A stretch of 64,000 nucleotides of DNA from Evansella halocellulosilytica (GTDB taxonomy: Bacteria > Bacillota > Bacilli > Bacillales > Salisediminibacteriaceae), in contig NZ_NIST01000001.1 in the NCBI RefSeq assembly GCF_002335745.1, positions 4,320,950-4,384,949 on the forward strand. Reading direction: 5' to 3'. The position numbers and the translations under genes were made by a program. The first letter of the stretch is position 1; every line of letters begins with the position of its first letter. Below the pieces are notes generated by a model. That model was not told the DNA's origin and did no database searches. It worked only from the letters and a program-made list of their open reading frames with translations. This document shows, one piece after another, positions 1 through 9,200 of the stretch.

Positions 1-167
1 CAAGTAGCTTCATCGACTCATTGCTAAAATGCCTCTCACATCTATTATTATCTATATTTCTTTTCGGTCACACCACTTTGCTATCTTTCAGTTAAAAATC
101 TAATGATCGATCCTATCCTTTTTGTTCAAAATGTCGTACTTATTTTTATGAAAGGAGGTGATCAAGC

Positions 168-383
168 ATGAGCAACGAAGCGATGGACACACGCCTTACG
201 TTAACATTCGTTACCGGGTTTGATGATGAAGGAGCTGAAATTTTTTTAACGAGACATTTTCGTAACATCCAGCCCGCTGCAGAAAGTCCAGCCTTACTGC
301 AGGCGGCTAATTCTTTAGCCTCACTACAGCAATATGAACTGGATAAGGTTGAACGATTTAACACGTATGATTTAGCAGAATAA
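168..383 (+). CDS. DUF1659 family small protein
   Basis: A 71-residue protein of the DUF1659 family, recognised from the opening TRLTLTFVTGFDDEGAEIF, a short beta-rich start common in small Bacillus proteins. No function is established for the family. The start at 168 has an excellent ribosome binding site (GAAAGGAGGTGATC) about 8 bases upstream. It is followed 32 bases later by a DUF2922 gene with an almost identical binding site, and then by a yvrJ gene. This trio is a recurring arrangement in Bacillaceae, so the three probably act together. There is no signal peptide or membrane segment. The family call is fairly sure; the role is unknown. Confidence 0.8.
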   Translation: MSNEAMDTRLTLTFVTGFDDEGAEIFLTRHFRNIQPAAESPALLQAANSLASLQQYELDKVERFNTYDLAE

Positions 384-415
384 GGATAAGCAGCTGTCAA
401 TAAGGAGGTGATCAA

Positions 416-634
416 ATGGCAAAGAGATTAGAACTTATTTTTGTAAATGAAGGTGGTACAAGCGTAACGATTGGGCTTGATGAACCGGTGGAGCCAGCAG
501 ACGGAGAACACATTTCCTCTGTCATGGATGAAATGATTGATTTAGATGTCTTTACTTCAAGTAATGGAAAGCTTACTGAAAAACGTGGTGCTCGTATCGT
601 GGATCGAACAGTTGAAGAAATTGAATTGAGCTAA
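416..634 (+). CDS. DUF2922 family small protein
   Basis: A 72-residue acidic protein matching DUF2922: MAKRLELIFVNEGG at the start, a central DEPVEP segment and a C-terminal VDRTVEEIEL. It resembles the upstream DUF1659 product in size and in its LELIFVNE/LTLTFVTG opening strand, so the two may be distant paralogues (inference). Ribosome binding site AAGGAGGTGATCAA sits directly upstream. A Rho-independent terminator follows at 663-697, so the DUF1659-DUF2922 pair is likely one short transcript. Function unknown. Confidence 0.8.
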   Translation: MAKRLELIFVNEGGTSVTIGLDEPVEPADGEHISSVMDEMIDLDVFTSSNGKLTEKRGARIVDRTVEEIELS

Positions 635-662
635 TCGATAACATTGAAGTTATTTCTAGTTG

Positions 663-697
663 AGGCTGTAAGGAAACCACTTCCTTGCAGCCTTTTA
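663..697 (+). terminator. Rho-independent terminator after the DUF2922 gene
   Basis: Inverted arms AGGCTGTAAGGAA and TTCCTTGCAGCCT (one mismatch) around a 5-base loop are followed by TTTTATAA. It ends the DUF1659-DUF2922 transcript before the yvrJ gene. Confidence 0.75.
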
Positions 698-721
698 TAA
701 AATAACGTAGGAGGTGAAACG

Positions 722-946
722 ATGGAGTCATGGATGATGATGATTGGTGAATTCGGTTTTCCGATCGTGATAACATTTTATTTATTGTATCGTATTGAAC
801 GAAAACTTGATCAAGTCGTCTATTCAATCAATAATCTATCATGTCAAAAAAACCTTAGTACTAATCATATGAAGACTCATTCGATAGACCTTGCTAATGA
901 TCCGTTAATCAAGGAATACGTGACGAACATAAGAAAGAACACGTAA
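722..946 (+). CDS. yvrJ: YvrJ family small membrane protein
   Basis: A 74-residue protein with one N-terminal membrane segment (about residues 5-24, FGFPIVITFYLLYRIERKLD) followed by a charged cytoplasmic stretch. The pattern FGFPIxxxxYLLxRxExKLxxL is diagnostic of the YvrJ family; known members are small, often about 50 residues, so this one has a longer tail. Start at 722 is preceded by TAGGAGGTGAAACG. It lies downstream of the DUF1659/DUF2922 pair but behind a terminator, so it may have its own promoter. Biochemical function is not known. Confidence 0.75.
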   Translation: MESWMMMIGEFGFPIVITFYLLYRIERKLDQVVYSINNLSCQKNLSTNHMKTHSIDLANDPLIKEYVTNIRKNT

Positions 947-1010
947 CACAAACTGATTATTAATTGGATACTCACTACGGTGAATTTGAAACGTAATCTT
1001 CCAATTTCAC

Positions 1011-1058
1011 CCACGTGCCAGGCACCTGGTAGTAATTCACCAGGTGCCTGGCACGTGG
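1011..1058. repeat. Palindrome with CCTGG/CCAGG core (REP-like, terminator-like)
   Basis: Arms CCACGTGCCAGGCACCTGGT (1011-1030) and ACCAGGTGCCTGGCACGTGG (1039-1058) are perfectly complementary over 20 bases around an 8-base loop, with ATATTTTTGG following on the plus strand. It could end the yvrJ transcript. Related palindromes lie at 28686-28714 and 40183-40233, and a degenerate one at about 14970-14993. Confidence 0.8.
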
Positions 1059-1210
1059 ATATTTTTGGTTATTTTGGTATGTTCGTTTTTAGGTATTTTG
1101 GTTTCATTGATTTTTATATTTTTATTGTTTTAGGTCTATTTCTTTATTTTTTTCATAGAAATGGTTTTAAGTTTGAAAGCTTGTCCACTTTTAGAAAGAG
1201 GTGTTTCAAT

Positions 1211-1423
1211 GTGATCGAACATAACTTGAAAAAGAAGAATCGTAACACGACGACTCCATTAATAAGTAGTAATGTTCACCATGAGCTGAATGATCCTCCT
1301 GTTGAAACGTTACTTAATTATTTAGATACTTGGACAAAAAGACTGTTTAAAGTCGTTTACTTATTTGGTATTCCATACGTACTTTACCTGCTCATTTCTA
1401 TGGCTGCTCATATGACTGGATGA
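1211..1423 (+). CDS. Hypothetical small membrane protein
   Basis: A 70-residue product if translation begins at GTG 1211, which is preceded by AAAGAGGTG at 7 bases. The reading frame is open further upstream, to GTG 980, but that stretch runs through the palindrome at 1011-1058 and has no binding site. ATG 1079, in frame and adding a hydrophobic segment, is another possible start. The chosen protein has a basic N-terminus (NLKKKNRN) and one C-terminal membrane segment (about 48-66, VVYLFGIPYVLYLLISMAA). Its end overlaps the convergent DUF2254 gene by 26 bases. No family recognised. Confidence 0.4.
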   Translation: MIEHNLKKKNRNTTTPLISSNVHHELNDPPVETLLNYLDTWTKRLFKVVYLFGIPYVLYLLISMAAHMTG

Positions 1424-2759
1424 TATTTCTCTTCTCTTTCGGTGCATGGACCGTTAAAGCAGATAATTCATCAATTTGTACTTGAAGTTTGTCAATCTCA
1501 TTTTTTAAAAAAGACTGTTGCTTTATACTTTCAATGATTTGTTCTGCAAAAGACCAGACGTCCTTCTTTAGTTCATTTGACTTTGATAAAAATCGTGCGA
1601 TGTTTTGTAAACTGTTTAACAATGCCAACACGACCATGACATCTTCTTTTCCGTAATGTCTTAATTCTGCAAAACATAGTTCAATATAATCTTTAAAGGT
1701 CATCGGAATTAATATGACCCTTAATTGGCCTTCTTCATCTTCAATTGCCGAATCATGCAGTACTTTATTACTTAATAATCGTAATAAATTACCTAAATGC
1801 TCAATACATTGCATCGCTGTGTGAGGGTCATTAATTCCTGGAGATAGTGAGCGATTACCGATTTCTACGAGCTTTATGATTCCAAATCTCACATCTTGTA
1901 CCGCTTCCCTTTCGTCTCCTATGATGAGCATCGACATATACTTTTTCTTTGAAACAGGTTTTGTTGTTTTCCGATAAACTGTCAGAACTGGTGACTGTGC
2001 TGATACATATTCGCCAATTTGTTTATGAACTTTCACGATCGCATCTTCACTTTTCGTTAATTTAACAAGTCCTTTATTATTAATCCACTGTATATAACCT
2101 GATTCTGGAGAAAAAAGCGGTGTAGCTACTAGTTCAAACAGTTCTCCTTTTTCCCATTGATCCCAAGGATCATTTTGTTCTCCATCATGATCTTTCATAT
2201 ATTTTTCCATGACTATGACAGTATTTTCATATATGTGCTGAATAAGGTTTCTCACTTGAATCCATTTAGACACATGATGGATAAAAAATACGAAAAAACC
2301 GACATTAATGATTGCAACAACGACTGCAACAAAGGGGGATAAATAAAGTCTTGCATCCGATACATCCGGATGAGACTCATTCACTAAAAGCATTAAAGTC
2401 AGTGAAAAAACAAAGCCGCTAATAAACACTCCTAAAATCCGTTTCGTATGTGGATCATTCATAAAATTCCGCAGTGTCCGAGCAGAAAACTGAGTGATAT
2501 AAGTTGTTAAAACAACTAAAATCGATGAAAAAGAGATCGTTGTCATCGTTAATAAAGAGGAAGAAATAGTCCCAAATATATTTTGGGCTAAAGACTGTTC
2601 AACAAAAAGTAACGCTGGTAATCTTTCTGCGAAATGAGGATTCTTCCACATAAAAATGTCCAGCTTGCGGCAAAAAAATGCAAAAATGATTGAGAATAAA
2701 CCATAAAGCATCGGGATAAACCAATAACTTGATCGAACGAATAACCATAACCTCGTCAT
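1398..2759 (-). CDS. DUF2254 domain membrane protein
   Basis: A 453-residue integral membrane protein of the DUF2254 family. Four hydrophobic segments fall in the first 160 residues: YWFIPMLYGLFSIIFAFF, a stretch around TMTTISFSSILVVLTTY, then IFISGFVFSLTLMLL-like and AVVVAIINVGFFVFFI-like segments. A large cytoplasmic part follows, with the family-typical GNRSLSPGINDPHTAMQCIEHL motif near residue 310. The C-terminus is a possible coiled coil (about 405-440). Start ATG 2759 has GGAGGAAGAG upstream. It stands alone, convergent with the small gene at 1211. The family has no assigned activity. Confidence 0.85.
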   Translation of the reverse strand: MTRLWLFVRSSYWFIPMLYGLFSIIFAFFCRKLDIFMWKNPHFAERLPALLFVEQSLAQNIFGTISSSLLTMTTISFSSILVVLTTYITQFSARTLRNFMNDPHTKRILGVFISGFVFSLTLMLLVNESHPDVSDARLYLSPFVAVVVAIINVGFFVFFIHHVSKWIQVRNLIQHIYENTVIVMEKYMKDHDGEQNDPWDQWEKGELFELVATPLFSPESGYIQWINNKGLVKLTKSEDAIVKVHKQIGEYVSAQSPVLTVYRKTTKPVSKKKYMSMLIIGDEREAVQDVRFGIIKLVEIGNRSLSPGINDPHTAMQCIEHLGNLLRLLSNKVLHDSAIEDEEGQLRVILIPMTFKDYIELCFAELRHYGKEDVMVVLALLNSLQNIARFLSKSNELKKDVWSFAEQIIESIKQQSFLKNEIDKLQVQIDELSALTVHAPKEKRNIIQSYEQP

Positions 2760-2963
2760 CGATGCTCTTCCTCCTTTTTACTTAGTATGAAAAAGAAAGA
2801 AGAAAATATGAGTTCGCATTAATTTGCTACTTCTTTTTAAGAATCACTCATTTTTTTGTAAAGTGAACAACTATACACAAAGCAGTTATGCTTTCGAGCA
2901 AGTCTTAATGGCGAAATCTTTAGTTACAGTTATACGAATATCCACAGGCTTTGAAATTCTTAT

Positions 2964-2997
2964 AGAAAAAACCACAGATCACCGTGATCCGTGGTTC
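2964..2997 (-). terminator. Terminator of the hemolysin III family gene
   Basis: On the minus strand GAACCACGGATCAC pairs with GTGATCTGTGGTT and is followed by a T tract. It sits directly after the stop codon at 3002. Confidence 0.75.
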
Positions 2998-3001
2998 CTC
3001 A

Positions 3002-3649
3002 TTATTTAACTGGTAAAACGTAGAGCAATATTGATAAGAAATGAGTAATACTTGCTGCTAAAACGAACAAATGCCACACAGCATGGTGATAGCGGAACTT
3101 TCTCCAAATGTAAAACACTGTACCAACTGTATAAAGTACTCCGCCTGTAATTAGTAGAATCACGCCTGGTAAGGCAACTTTTGTCATAATTGGGTTTAAA
3201 ACAAATACAACGAGCCATCCCATTCCTATATAAAACAATGTTGATAAGACGATAAACCTTTTTACAAAAAAGATTTTAAAAACAATTCCTGCTGCTGCTA
3301 AAGCCCAGACTACAGATAACAGCACCCAACCAATTGTACCGTCAACGACAATAACCATAATCGGCGTATATGTGCCAGCTATAAATAGATATATTGCAGA
3401 GTGATCTAGTATTTCAAAAACTGATTTCACTTTTTCCTTTTGGAAACTATGAAGCAAAGTTGAACAAACATACAACAGTAAAAACGTCACTCCGTATATT
3501 GTAAAACTGATCACGTGCCCGACTGTTCCATGTAGACTGGCGAAGACAATTAACAAGACAAGTGCACCAACGCCTAAAACGATACCGATTCCATGAGTAA
3601 TCGCGTTAGCAATTTCTTCTTTCTTCGTAAAAGTATGTGTATTACCCAA
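3002..3649 (-). CDS. Hemolysin III family (PAQR-like) membrane protein
   Basis: A seven-transmembrane protein of the HlyIII/YqfA/YplQ family, part of the wider PAQR superfamily. Evidence is the N-terminal EEIANAITHGIG motif, the SxxLLHSF motif (STLLHSF), the HSAIYLFIAGTYTP motif and a closing HAVWHLFVLAA motif. The conserved His and Asp residues of these motifs are the putative metal site in PAQR proteins. The frame is open to GTG 3691, but TTG 3649 has the better site (GAGAGGAG about 10 bases away) and gives 215 residues, the usual family length. Despite the name, most family members are not proven haemolysins. No partner genes nearby. Confidence 0.85.
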   Translation of the reverse strand: MGNTHTFTKKEEIANAITHGIGIVLGVGALVLLIVFASLHGTVGHVISFTIYGVTFLLLYVCSTLLHSFQKEKVKSVFEILDHSAIYLFIAGTYTPIMVIVVDGTIGWVLLSVVWALAAAGIVFKIFFVKRFIVLSTLFYIGMGWLVVFVLNPIMTKVALPGVILLITGGVLYTVGTVFYIWRKFRYHHAVWHLFVLAASITHFLSILLYVLPVK

Positions 3650-3742
3650 CCTGTAAAAACTCCTCTCATCTTGCCAAAATCTATCCTTCACAAATATGTG
3701 TATGTGCCTATTTTTATTTTGTTCATTGTACCATACAAGACA

Positions 3743-4393
3743 TTAATTATACATTATTGAGTTTAACTTCCAACCATCATCATTTTTATAAGTTAAAATC
3801 ACTTCGAAATCAAAGCGTACATCTTTATCACCAGCAGTGAAAAATGTGTATTCAAGTGTAAAAAGCTCATCTTCTTCATGATATTGAAAAAGAGTTTGTC
3901 GGACATAATTAACTTGATCTAATTTCAAATAATGAAAGGTATTCACTATCCCTTCTTCATTTTCAATTTCAATTGTCTCATTATCGGAAAAAACCGTAAT
4001 ATTATCGCCAACTAGCTCTTCAAGACTAACATGATCCACTTCATGCATCGCTTGAAAGATTTCTTTCGATCGTTCATCAAGTTCATTTCTCAATTGCCGC
4101 TCTGTATCTCTTAAGTTGTCCACTTCTATTACTTGTTGTTTGTAAGTTAAAATATCATCTTTTAATTGTGCGTTCTCTTCCTTTAATTCATCGATTGTAT
4201 CTAACATCTCTTTCATTTGTTCACGTTCTTGTTCTAATTGGTTTGCAAGATTTTCATTTGTAGAAATTAATGTATCAATATCAGAGTCAGTATAATCTTC
4301 GTAGTCTTCAAGATCACTACTTGAATTTTCATCAGAACATGCTGTAAATAATGGTAAAGTGAAGAAGAGAATGATGAAAGCCACCCTTTTCAT
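3743..4393 (-). CDS. Putative lipoprotein with coiled coil
   Basis: A 216-residue exported protein with a lipobox at the end of its signal peptide (residues 1-19, cleavage before the Cys of LFTAC). An acidic linker (EDYEDYTDSDID) follows, then a long predicted coiled coil (about 48-115, rich in Glu/Gln/Leu heptads: ENLANQLEQEREQMKEML) and a globular C-terminal domain of about 100 residues. The tail FDFEVILTYKNDDGWKLNS looks like a beta-sheet fold seen in NTF2-like lipoproteins, but that is only an impression. Start ATG 4393 is supported by AAAGGGGTTCATT upstream. Monocistronic; function unknown. Confidence 0.7.
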   Translation of the reverse strand: MKRVAFIILFFTLPLFTACSDENSSSDLEDYEDYTDSDIDTLISTNENLANQLEQEREQMKEMLDTIDELKEENAQLKDDILTYKQQVIEVDNLRDTERQLRNELDERSKEIFQAMHEVDHVSLEELVGDNITVFSDNETIEIENEEGIVNTFHYLKLDQVNYVRQTLFQYHEEDELFTLEYTFFTAGDKDVRFDFEVILTYKNDDGWKLNSIMYN

Positions 4394-4644
4394 AGTAATG
4401 AACCCCTTTAGTTTATTTAGAAAACATTTTTATTTCTCTTCATTATACCTTATTTATTATGAAGGAAACGTTTCTATGTATAAAAGCGATTTTATTTTAT
4501 CACTTTTTTCCAATCATTGAAAAGGGGGAAATTATGCAAGATGATGTCGTATTATATATCAGAATCTATTCAAAGAGCTCAATAGCAGAATAATACTCTG
4601 ACAAAATGACAGAAAAAAAGCTTTTTTTATTACTTATAATACTA

Positions 4645-4681
4645 GAAAAAAACCAATCCTACTTTTCAAATAGAATTGGTA
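4645..4681 (-). terminator. Terminator of the Gly/Tyr-rich protein gene
   Basis: Minus-strand stem ACCAAT..ATTGGT with flanking pairs, followed by seven T residues. It lies downstream of the stop at 4719. The rest of the 325-base stretch 4394-4718 is AT-rich and shows only the likely promoter zone of the lipoprotein gene; no further gene is visible. Confidence 0.65.
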
Positions 4682-4718
4682 TAAGTCATCATAAGCAAAG
4701 TTCCATACAAATGTAAAA

Positions 4719-4973
4719 TTACCAGAAAAATGCGGTTCCTACTAGGAAACCACCTATCGCCGCTAAAGCAATCGGTACAACTGGACTATATCCTCCATAA
4801 TAACCATAACCGAAGCCATACTGCCTGGAACCACCGAAAGGTTGTAGGTAAACATTGGTCCTATCAACATTTACAATTCTCCCTACATATTCTCTCCCCC
4901 GTCGATCAGTAATTCTAGCGACACGCCCTCGATGTCGGCAGCATAAGTCATAATAATGTGACGCACTTGCCAT
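4719..4973 (-). CDS. Small Gly/Tyr-rich protein with Sm-like beta strands
   Basis: An 84-residue protein starting at ATG 4973, chosen because AAGGAGGTGG lies 10 bases upstream; the frame extends to 5003 without a better site. The first half (HRGRVARITDRRGREYVGRI) reads as consecutive beta strands, like the small barrel of LSM/SH3-type proteins or the N-terminus of spore-associated YlmC/YmfJ-type peptides. The middle is rich in Gly and Tyr (GFGYGYYGGY), as in spore-coat proteins, and the end is one hydrophobic segment (VVPIALAAIGGFLVGTAFFW). A spore or membrane-surface location is therefore plausible but not shown. No family assigned. Confidence 0.6.
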   Translation of the reverse strand: MASASHYYDLCCRHRGRVARITDRRGREYVGRIVNVDRTNVYLQPFGGSRQYGFGYGYYGGYSPVVPIALAAIGGFLVGTAFFW

Positions 4974-5097
4974 GTAGCGTCCACCTCCTTCAACTTGCCT
5001 CATCTATAGTGTATTGCAATGAATGAAAAAGGTTTGGACAATCGTCACGTTCATAAGGAATTTAGCATACATAAACTATAAAATGGGAGGAAAACCG

Positions 5098-5808
5098 ATG
5101 GTAAATTACACTGATATGCTTGCAGCTTATGGTATTGCATCTGCTCATCCTGGAGGAAAGATTTCAACAAAGAAAGTGTTAAGTGAATATCCAATTAAAC
5201 ATCATTCTAACGTTTTAGAAGTTGGTTGTGGGATTGGTGACACGAGTAAAACAATCGTACAACAGTATAATTCTCAAGTCATTGCAGTTGATGCACATGA
5301 AAAAATGATCCGAAAGGCGAAACAGCGTCACCGGCATATTCAGAACATTACATTTGTCCAAAAAGATATTTCTGAGGCACATTTTGAAAACGAAACGTTT
5401 GAGGCGATCATATGTGAATCTGTCTTATCTTTCACTTCAAGTAAAGAGGTGTTGCAACTGTTTAAAAACTGGATTAAAAGAACTGGAACCCTCTATTTAT
5501 TAGAACCAGTATATCACGGAGGATTATCCCCTTCACAATTAAATGAGTATAAAACATTCTATGATTTTTCTACGTTAAACACGAAACAAGATTGGATATC
5601 TTTAATAGAAAGTTGTGGTTTCACTTTGTTACGCACATACGAAAGCACCGAATTGTTTTCTGATGAGGAAGAAAAAACAATACCAGAGATGATGTTCGAT
5701 GAAGAAATAACAGCTGATTTAGAAAAGGTTATGGAACAGCATCTAAGCTTCAATGAAAGTAAATTAGCTTTTTTTGATTATGTTTATGCTGTTTGTAAAA
5801 AAATATAG
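5098..5808 (+). CDS. Class I SAM-dependent methyltransferase
   Basis: A 236-residue Rossmann-fold methyltransferase. Motif I is VLEVGCGIGD (residues 39-48), followed by an acidic strand end (VIAVDAHEKM) that would hold the SAM ribose and by motif IV in EAIICESVLSF. ATG 5098 was preferred over an upstream in-frame ATG at 5023 because GGGAGG lies 8 bases before it. It resembles ubiE/arsM-type small-molecule methyltransferases in layout, but the acceptor substrate cannot be deduced. Single gene, divergent from the small gene at 4973. Confidence 0.8.
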   Translation: MVNYTDMLAAYGIASAHPGGKISTKKVLSEYPIKHHSNVLEVGCGIGDTSKTIVQQYNSQVIAVDAHEKMIRKAKQRHRHIQNITFVQKDISEAHFENETFEAIICESVLSFTSSKEVLQLFKNWIKRTGTLYLLEPVYHGGLSPSQLNEYKTFYDFSTLNTKQDWISLIESCGFTLLRTYESTELFSDEEEKTIPEMMFDEEITADLEKVMEQHLSFNESKLAFFDYVYAVCKKI

Positions 5809-5891
5809 TTTTATAAAATAGCTCCTTTCGTATTCATTGCTACTCCTTTATCATCTCTGTTGATGCAAACGACAATTTTTACGGAAAATCA

Positions 5892-6166
5892 TAAGAAAAG
5901 CGCAAGGCGCACGCCTATCGGCAGAAAGTGCTGCCTCTTCCTCTTCTAGCATCGCTCTGTGGTTATATCCGTCAACCGGGCAATACACCACGTCCTGTGG
6001 CATGCCCGGCATTAGGACGTCCTGTCCGTCGAGGCAAATCGCTAGATCAGATCTTCGGCTAAACCCCCGCGTCCTGCGGGGACGCCGAAATCACCACATC
6101 CGTGTGGAAGCTCGTGTAGTAAACGCTCGTGCCTGAAGTCTAGACAGCAATATTGATATTTTATAC
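5892..6166. repeat. MITE-like repeat, copy A, with four GGA-loop hairpins
   Basis: A 275-bp intergenic element starting TAAGAAAAGCGCAAGGCGC and ending GCCTGAAGTCTAGACAGCAA..TTATAC. Its near-identical copy is at 37132-37415, a left half is at 11836-11993, and an outer-shell copy without the core is at 51434-51565. Four hairpins follow one another: 5988-6000, 6015-6027, 6065-6081 and 6094-6107. Read on the minus strand they are CCACAGGACGTGG, GGACAGGACGTCC, CCCGCAGGACGCGGG and CCACACGGATGTGG, so GGA is in every loop. The first and third sit inside longer outer stems (CCGGGC/GCCCGG; TTCGGC/GCCGAA). No ORF. Confidence 0.85.
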
Positions 6167-6216
6167 GAGAAGCGTAGCCATGGTTGTTTCTTATCTTTTA
6201 AAAAATGCCTTTATAA

Positions 6217-6252
6217 AAAAAGCCAGGATCTCAACGGATCCTAGCTTTTTCG
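6217..6252 (-). terminator. Terminator of the RND pump operon
   Basis: Minus-strand stem AAAAAGCTAGGATCC / GGATCCTGGCTTTTT-like arms around a short loop, followed by a T tract. It sits directly after the stop codon at 6253. Confidence 0.8.
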
Positions 6253-9200
6253 TTAATCATCTCGATCTCTCTTTTTATTTCTTTCTACGATATTTTCTAA
6301 TAAGTCGAGCAGATCGTCACGCGACATGTCAGTACGCTTTTTACGCTGTTTGCGAGGGGGTAAAGATGGCGGATTCTCCTCGTCATACATAAATGGTTCT
6401 TCGTAACGTTCTTCATTTACATCTTGAATTTCCTCATGTTCATTGTACGATTCTTCAAAATGTAACGGCTGTTCTTCATCAACTTCACGATAAAACTCTT
6501 TAAAGTCTGTTTCACGATCATCTTTATCTGCCTCTTGTAATTTGTAATGGTTTCTTCTTTTTCCTTGTTCAGTAGTATAAGCTTCATCAAGCAAGTACGC
6601 AGGAATTAATTGACCATCCGGCATGACATATTTTCGGTTTAAGTTCCGCGTTTCTCGGTCGAAAAAGCTGTAGACAACAGGTATAAAGAACAATGTTAAA
6701 AACGTCGCACTTATCATGCCGCCAATAACTGTAATCGCCATGGGCTGCTGCAACTCTGTTCCTTCCCCGATTCCTAATGCAAGCGGGACAAGTCCTAAAA
6801 TCGTCGTCATAGCTGTCATTAAGATCGGGCGTGCACGGTCTTTTACTGCTTCAACAATCGCTTCATAGCTGCGATATCCAGCTGCTTTTTTCTGATTAAT
6901 ATAATCTACTAGCACAATCGCATTATTCACGACAATACCAGCAAGAACGATAAGCCCAATGAAAGCTGTCACACTAATCGGTGTTCTTGTCACCGTTAAC
7001 CCGATTGCTACACCAATAAGTACGAGCGGAACACTAAACATAATAACAAATGGATATTTAAACGATTCAAATTGTGCAGCCATTACTAAATACACAAACA
7101 CAATCGCTAATATAAGGGCAAGAGTTAGATCATTGATTGCGTCCTCCATCAACTCTTGATCACCAGTAAATGAGATCGATGTCTCAGAAGGAATATCGAG
7201 ATCATCAATTGTTAATTGAACTAAATCTGATATCTCTCCAAGATGGTATTGTGTTCCATATTGAAGTGTAAATTGAACAGAATCCTCTTGGTTAATACGA
7301 TTAATTGTCGCTGGTCCTTCACCTTCTTCAATCGTTGCAATATCACCAAGGGAAATATACTCTCCATTTTGATTTCGTAAGCGTAAATTTTCTAATGCAT
7401 CAATATCATCAATGGCTTCCTCTTCATATTGAACATGGACTTCATAAATGTCATTATTATTTGTAACGATTTGTGTAGCCATTGCACCTCGCATCTTATT
7501 ATTAACAAGGTCAGCAACTTGAGCAGGTGCGAATCCTTCATCTCTTGCAGCTTCTTCATCAACGAGAATTTGCACTTCCGGAACTGTGTCAGTCAAGTCA
7601 TTTATTACTTCATTAAACTCTGGCATTTCTTCAAATTCTGCCATAAGTTCATCAGAAACTTCTTCAAGACGGTTTGGATCTGTATCTGTCACATTAAAAG
7701 TAAACGTATTCGGACTGTTTCCAAATGATGCTTCAAACTCTATTGAAATATCTGCATCAGGAGCAGCACGTTCAATGTCACGTCGAATTGATTCAGCAAA
7801 ATCCATCGTTGATACATTCCGTTCATTTAAAGGAAGCATCGTCACATAAATGGAGGCTTCATGACTGTTACTCGTACCAAAAACCGAGGCTTCCTGGCCA
7901 GCTGATCCAGTAATACTTAGGTAATCACGGATATCTGCCTCATCATCAAGAATCTCCTCAATGTTTTGAATCGATTCATGCGTTTGTTCTAAAGATGTAC
8001 CTCGCTCCATTTCAACTTCGACAGTAAAGAATCCTTCATCTGAAGCTGGTAAAAATTCTGTCCCGACTGTTGTGACACCGTACCCTCCTCCAACTAACAA
8101 AAGAAGCGTGATGATGAAAATAACTGTACGATTTTTTAATGACCAGCGTGCAGAGCGGTCAAATGTTTTGACAAAAGATGACTCTCTTCGCTTCTTTTCA
8201 ATATTTTCTTTAGGTGCTTTTAAAATACGGCTTGCAATCATCGGGACGACAGTTAATGCAACTGCAAGAGAGGCAAATAAACTGAATGAAACAGTGAGAG
8301 CAAACTCTCTAAATAAATTACCGACTATCCCTGATATAAAAACGACGGGCAAGAAAACGGAAATTGTCGTTAATGTAGATGCAGTAATCGCTGCTGCGAC
8401 TTCTTTTGCACCATCCATCGCAGCTGTTTTCGGCTCTTTTTTCATTGATAAATGACGATAGATGTTTTCAATTACGACAATTGAATTATCGACGAGCATC
8501 CCGATCCCTAATGCAAGTCCGCCCAATGTCATTATGTTAAGTGAAAAGTTTGTGAAATAAAGTAATACAAACGTCACGATAACAGAAAACGGTATCGCTA
8601 TTCCAATTAACAATGGTGTTTTCATGCTTCGTAAAAAGAAGAACAACACGAGCATCGCAATGATTCCGCCGGCAATAAGAGCCATAAAGACATTACTGAC
8701 CGCTTCTTCAACGAAATCACCTTGGTCAAACAACATCGCTATATCTAAATCACGATACTTTTCATCTTCCAGCAATTCATTTAGCCTGTCATTAAACGCT
8801 CTAGAAACATCTGCTGTATTTGCATCAGATTGCTGCTGGACACTTAACAATACGGATGGATCTTGATTTGTTTCAGTAATGACATTACTTGCCTCAGGGA
8901 TAATATCAACTGTACCAACATCATTTACCGTGATTTCGTCACCAGTTTCTGGGTCAACGGTTAATACAATTGACTCAATGTCTTCTAAATCATTCATTTC
9001 AAAAAGGACTCTGGTTGTTAACTCATAATCCCCGCTTCGAACTGTTCCTCCTGGTGCAGTTACGTTATGAGCTTGAATAGCATTCACTACGTCAGACTGC
9101 TCGAGTCCAAAACCTTCAAGCTCATCTTGATTTAGTTCAACGACAATCTCATCAATGGCATCACCTACAATATCAATTGTCGCTACACCATTAATCTTCA

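Noticed and set aside
980..1210. Upstream extension of the small membrane protein gene to GTG 980
   Set aside because: The extension reads through a 20-bp-arm palindrome and has no ribosome binding site; GTG 1211 has one.
7429..7849. Plus-strand frames opposite the RND pump gene
   Set aside because: Antisense shadows of a long conserved coding region.
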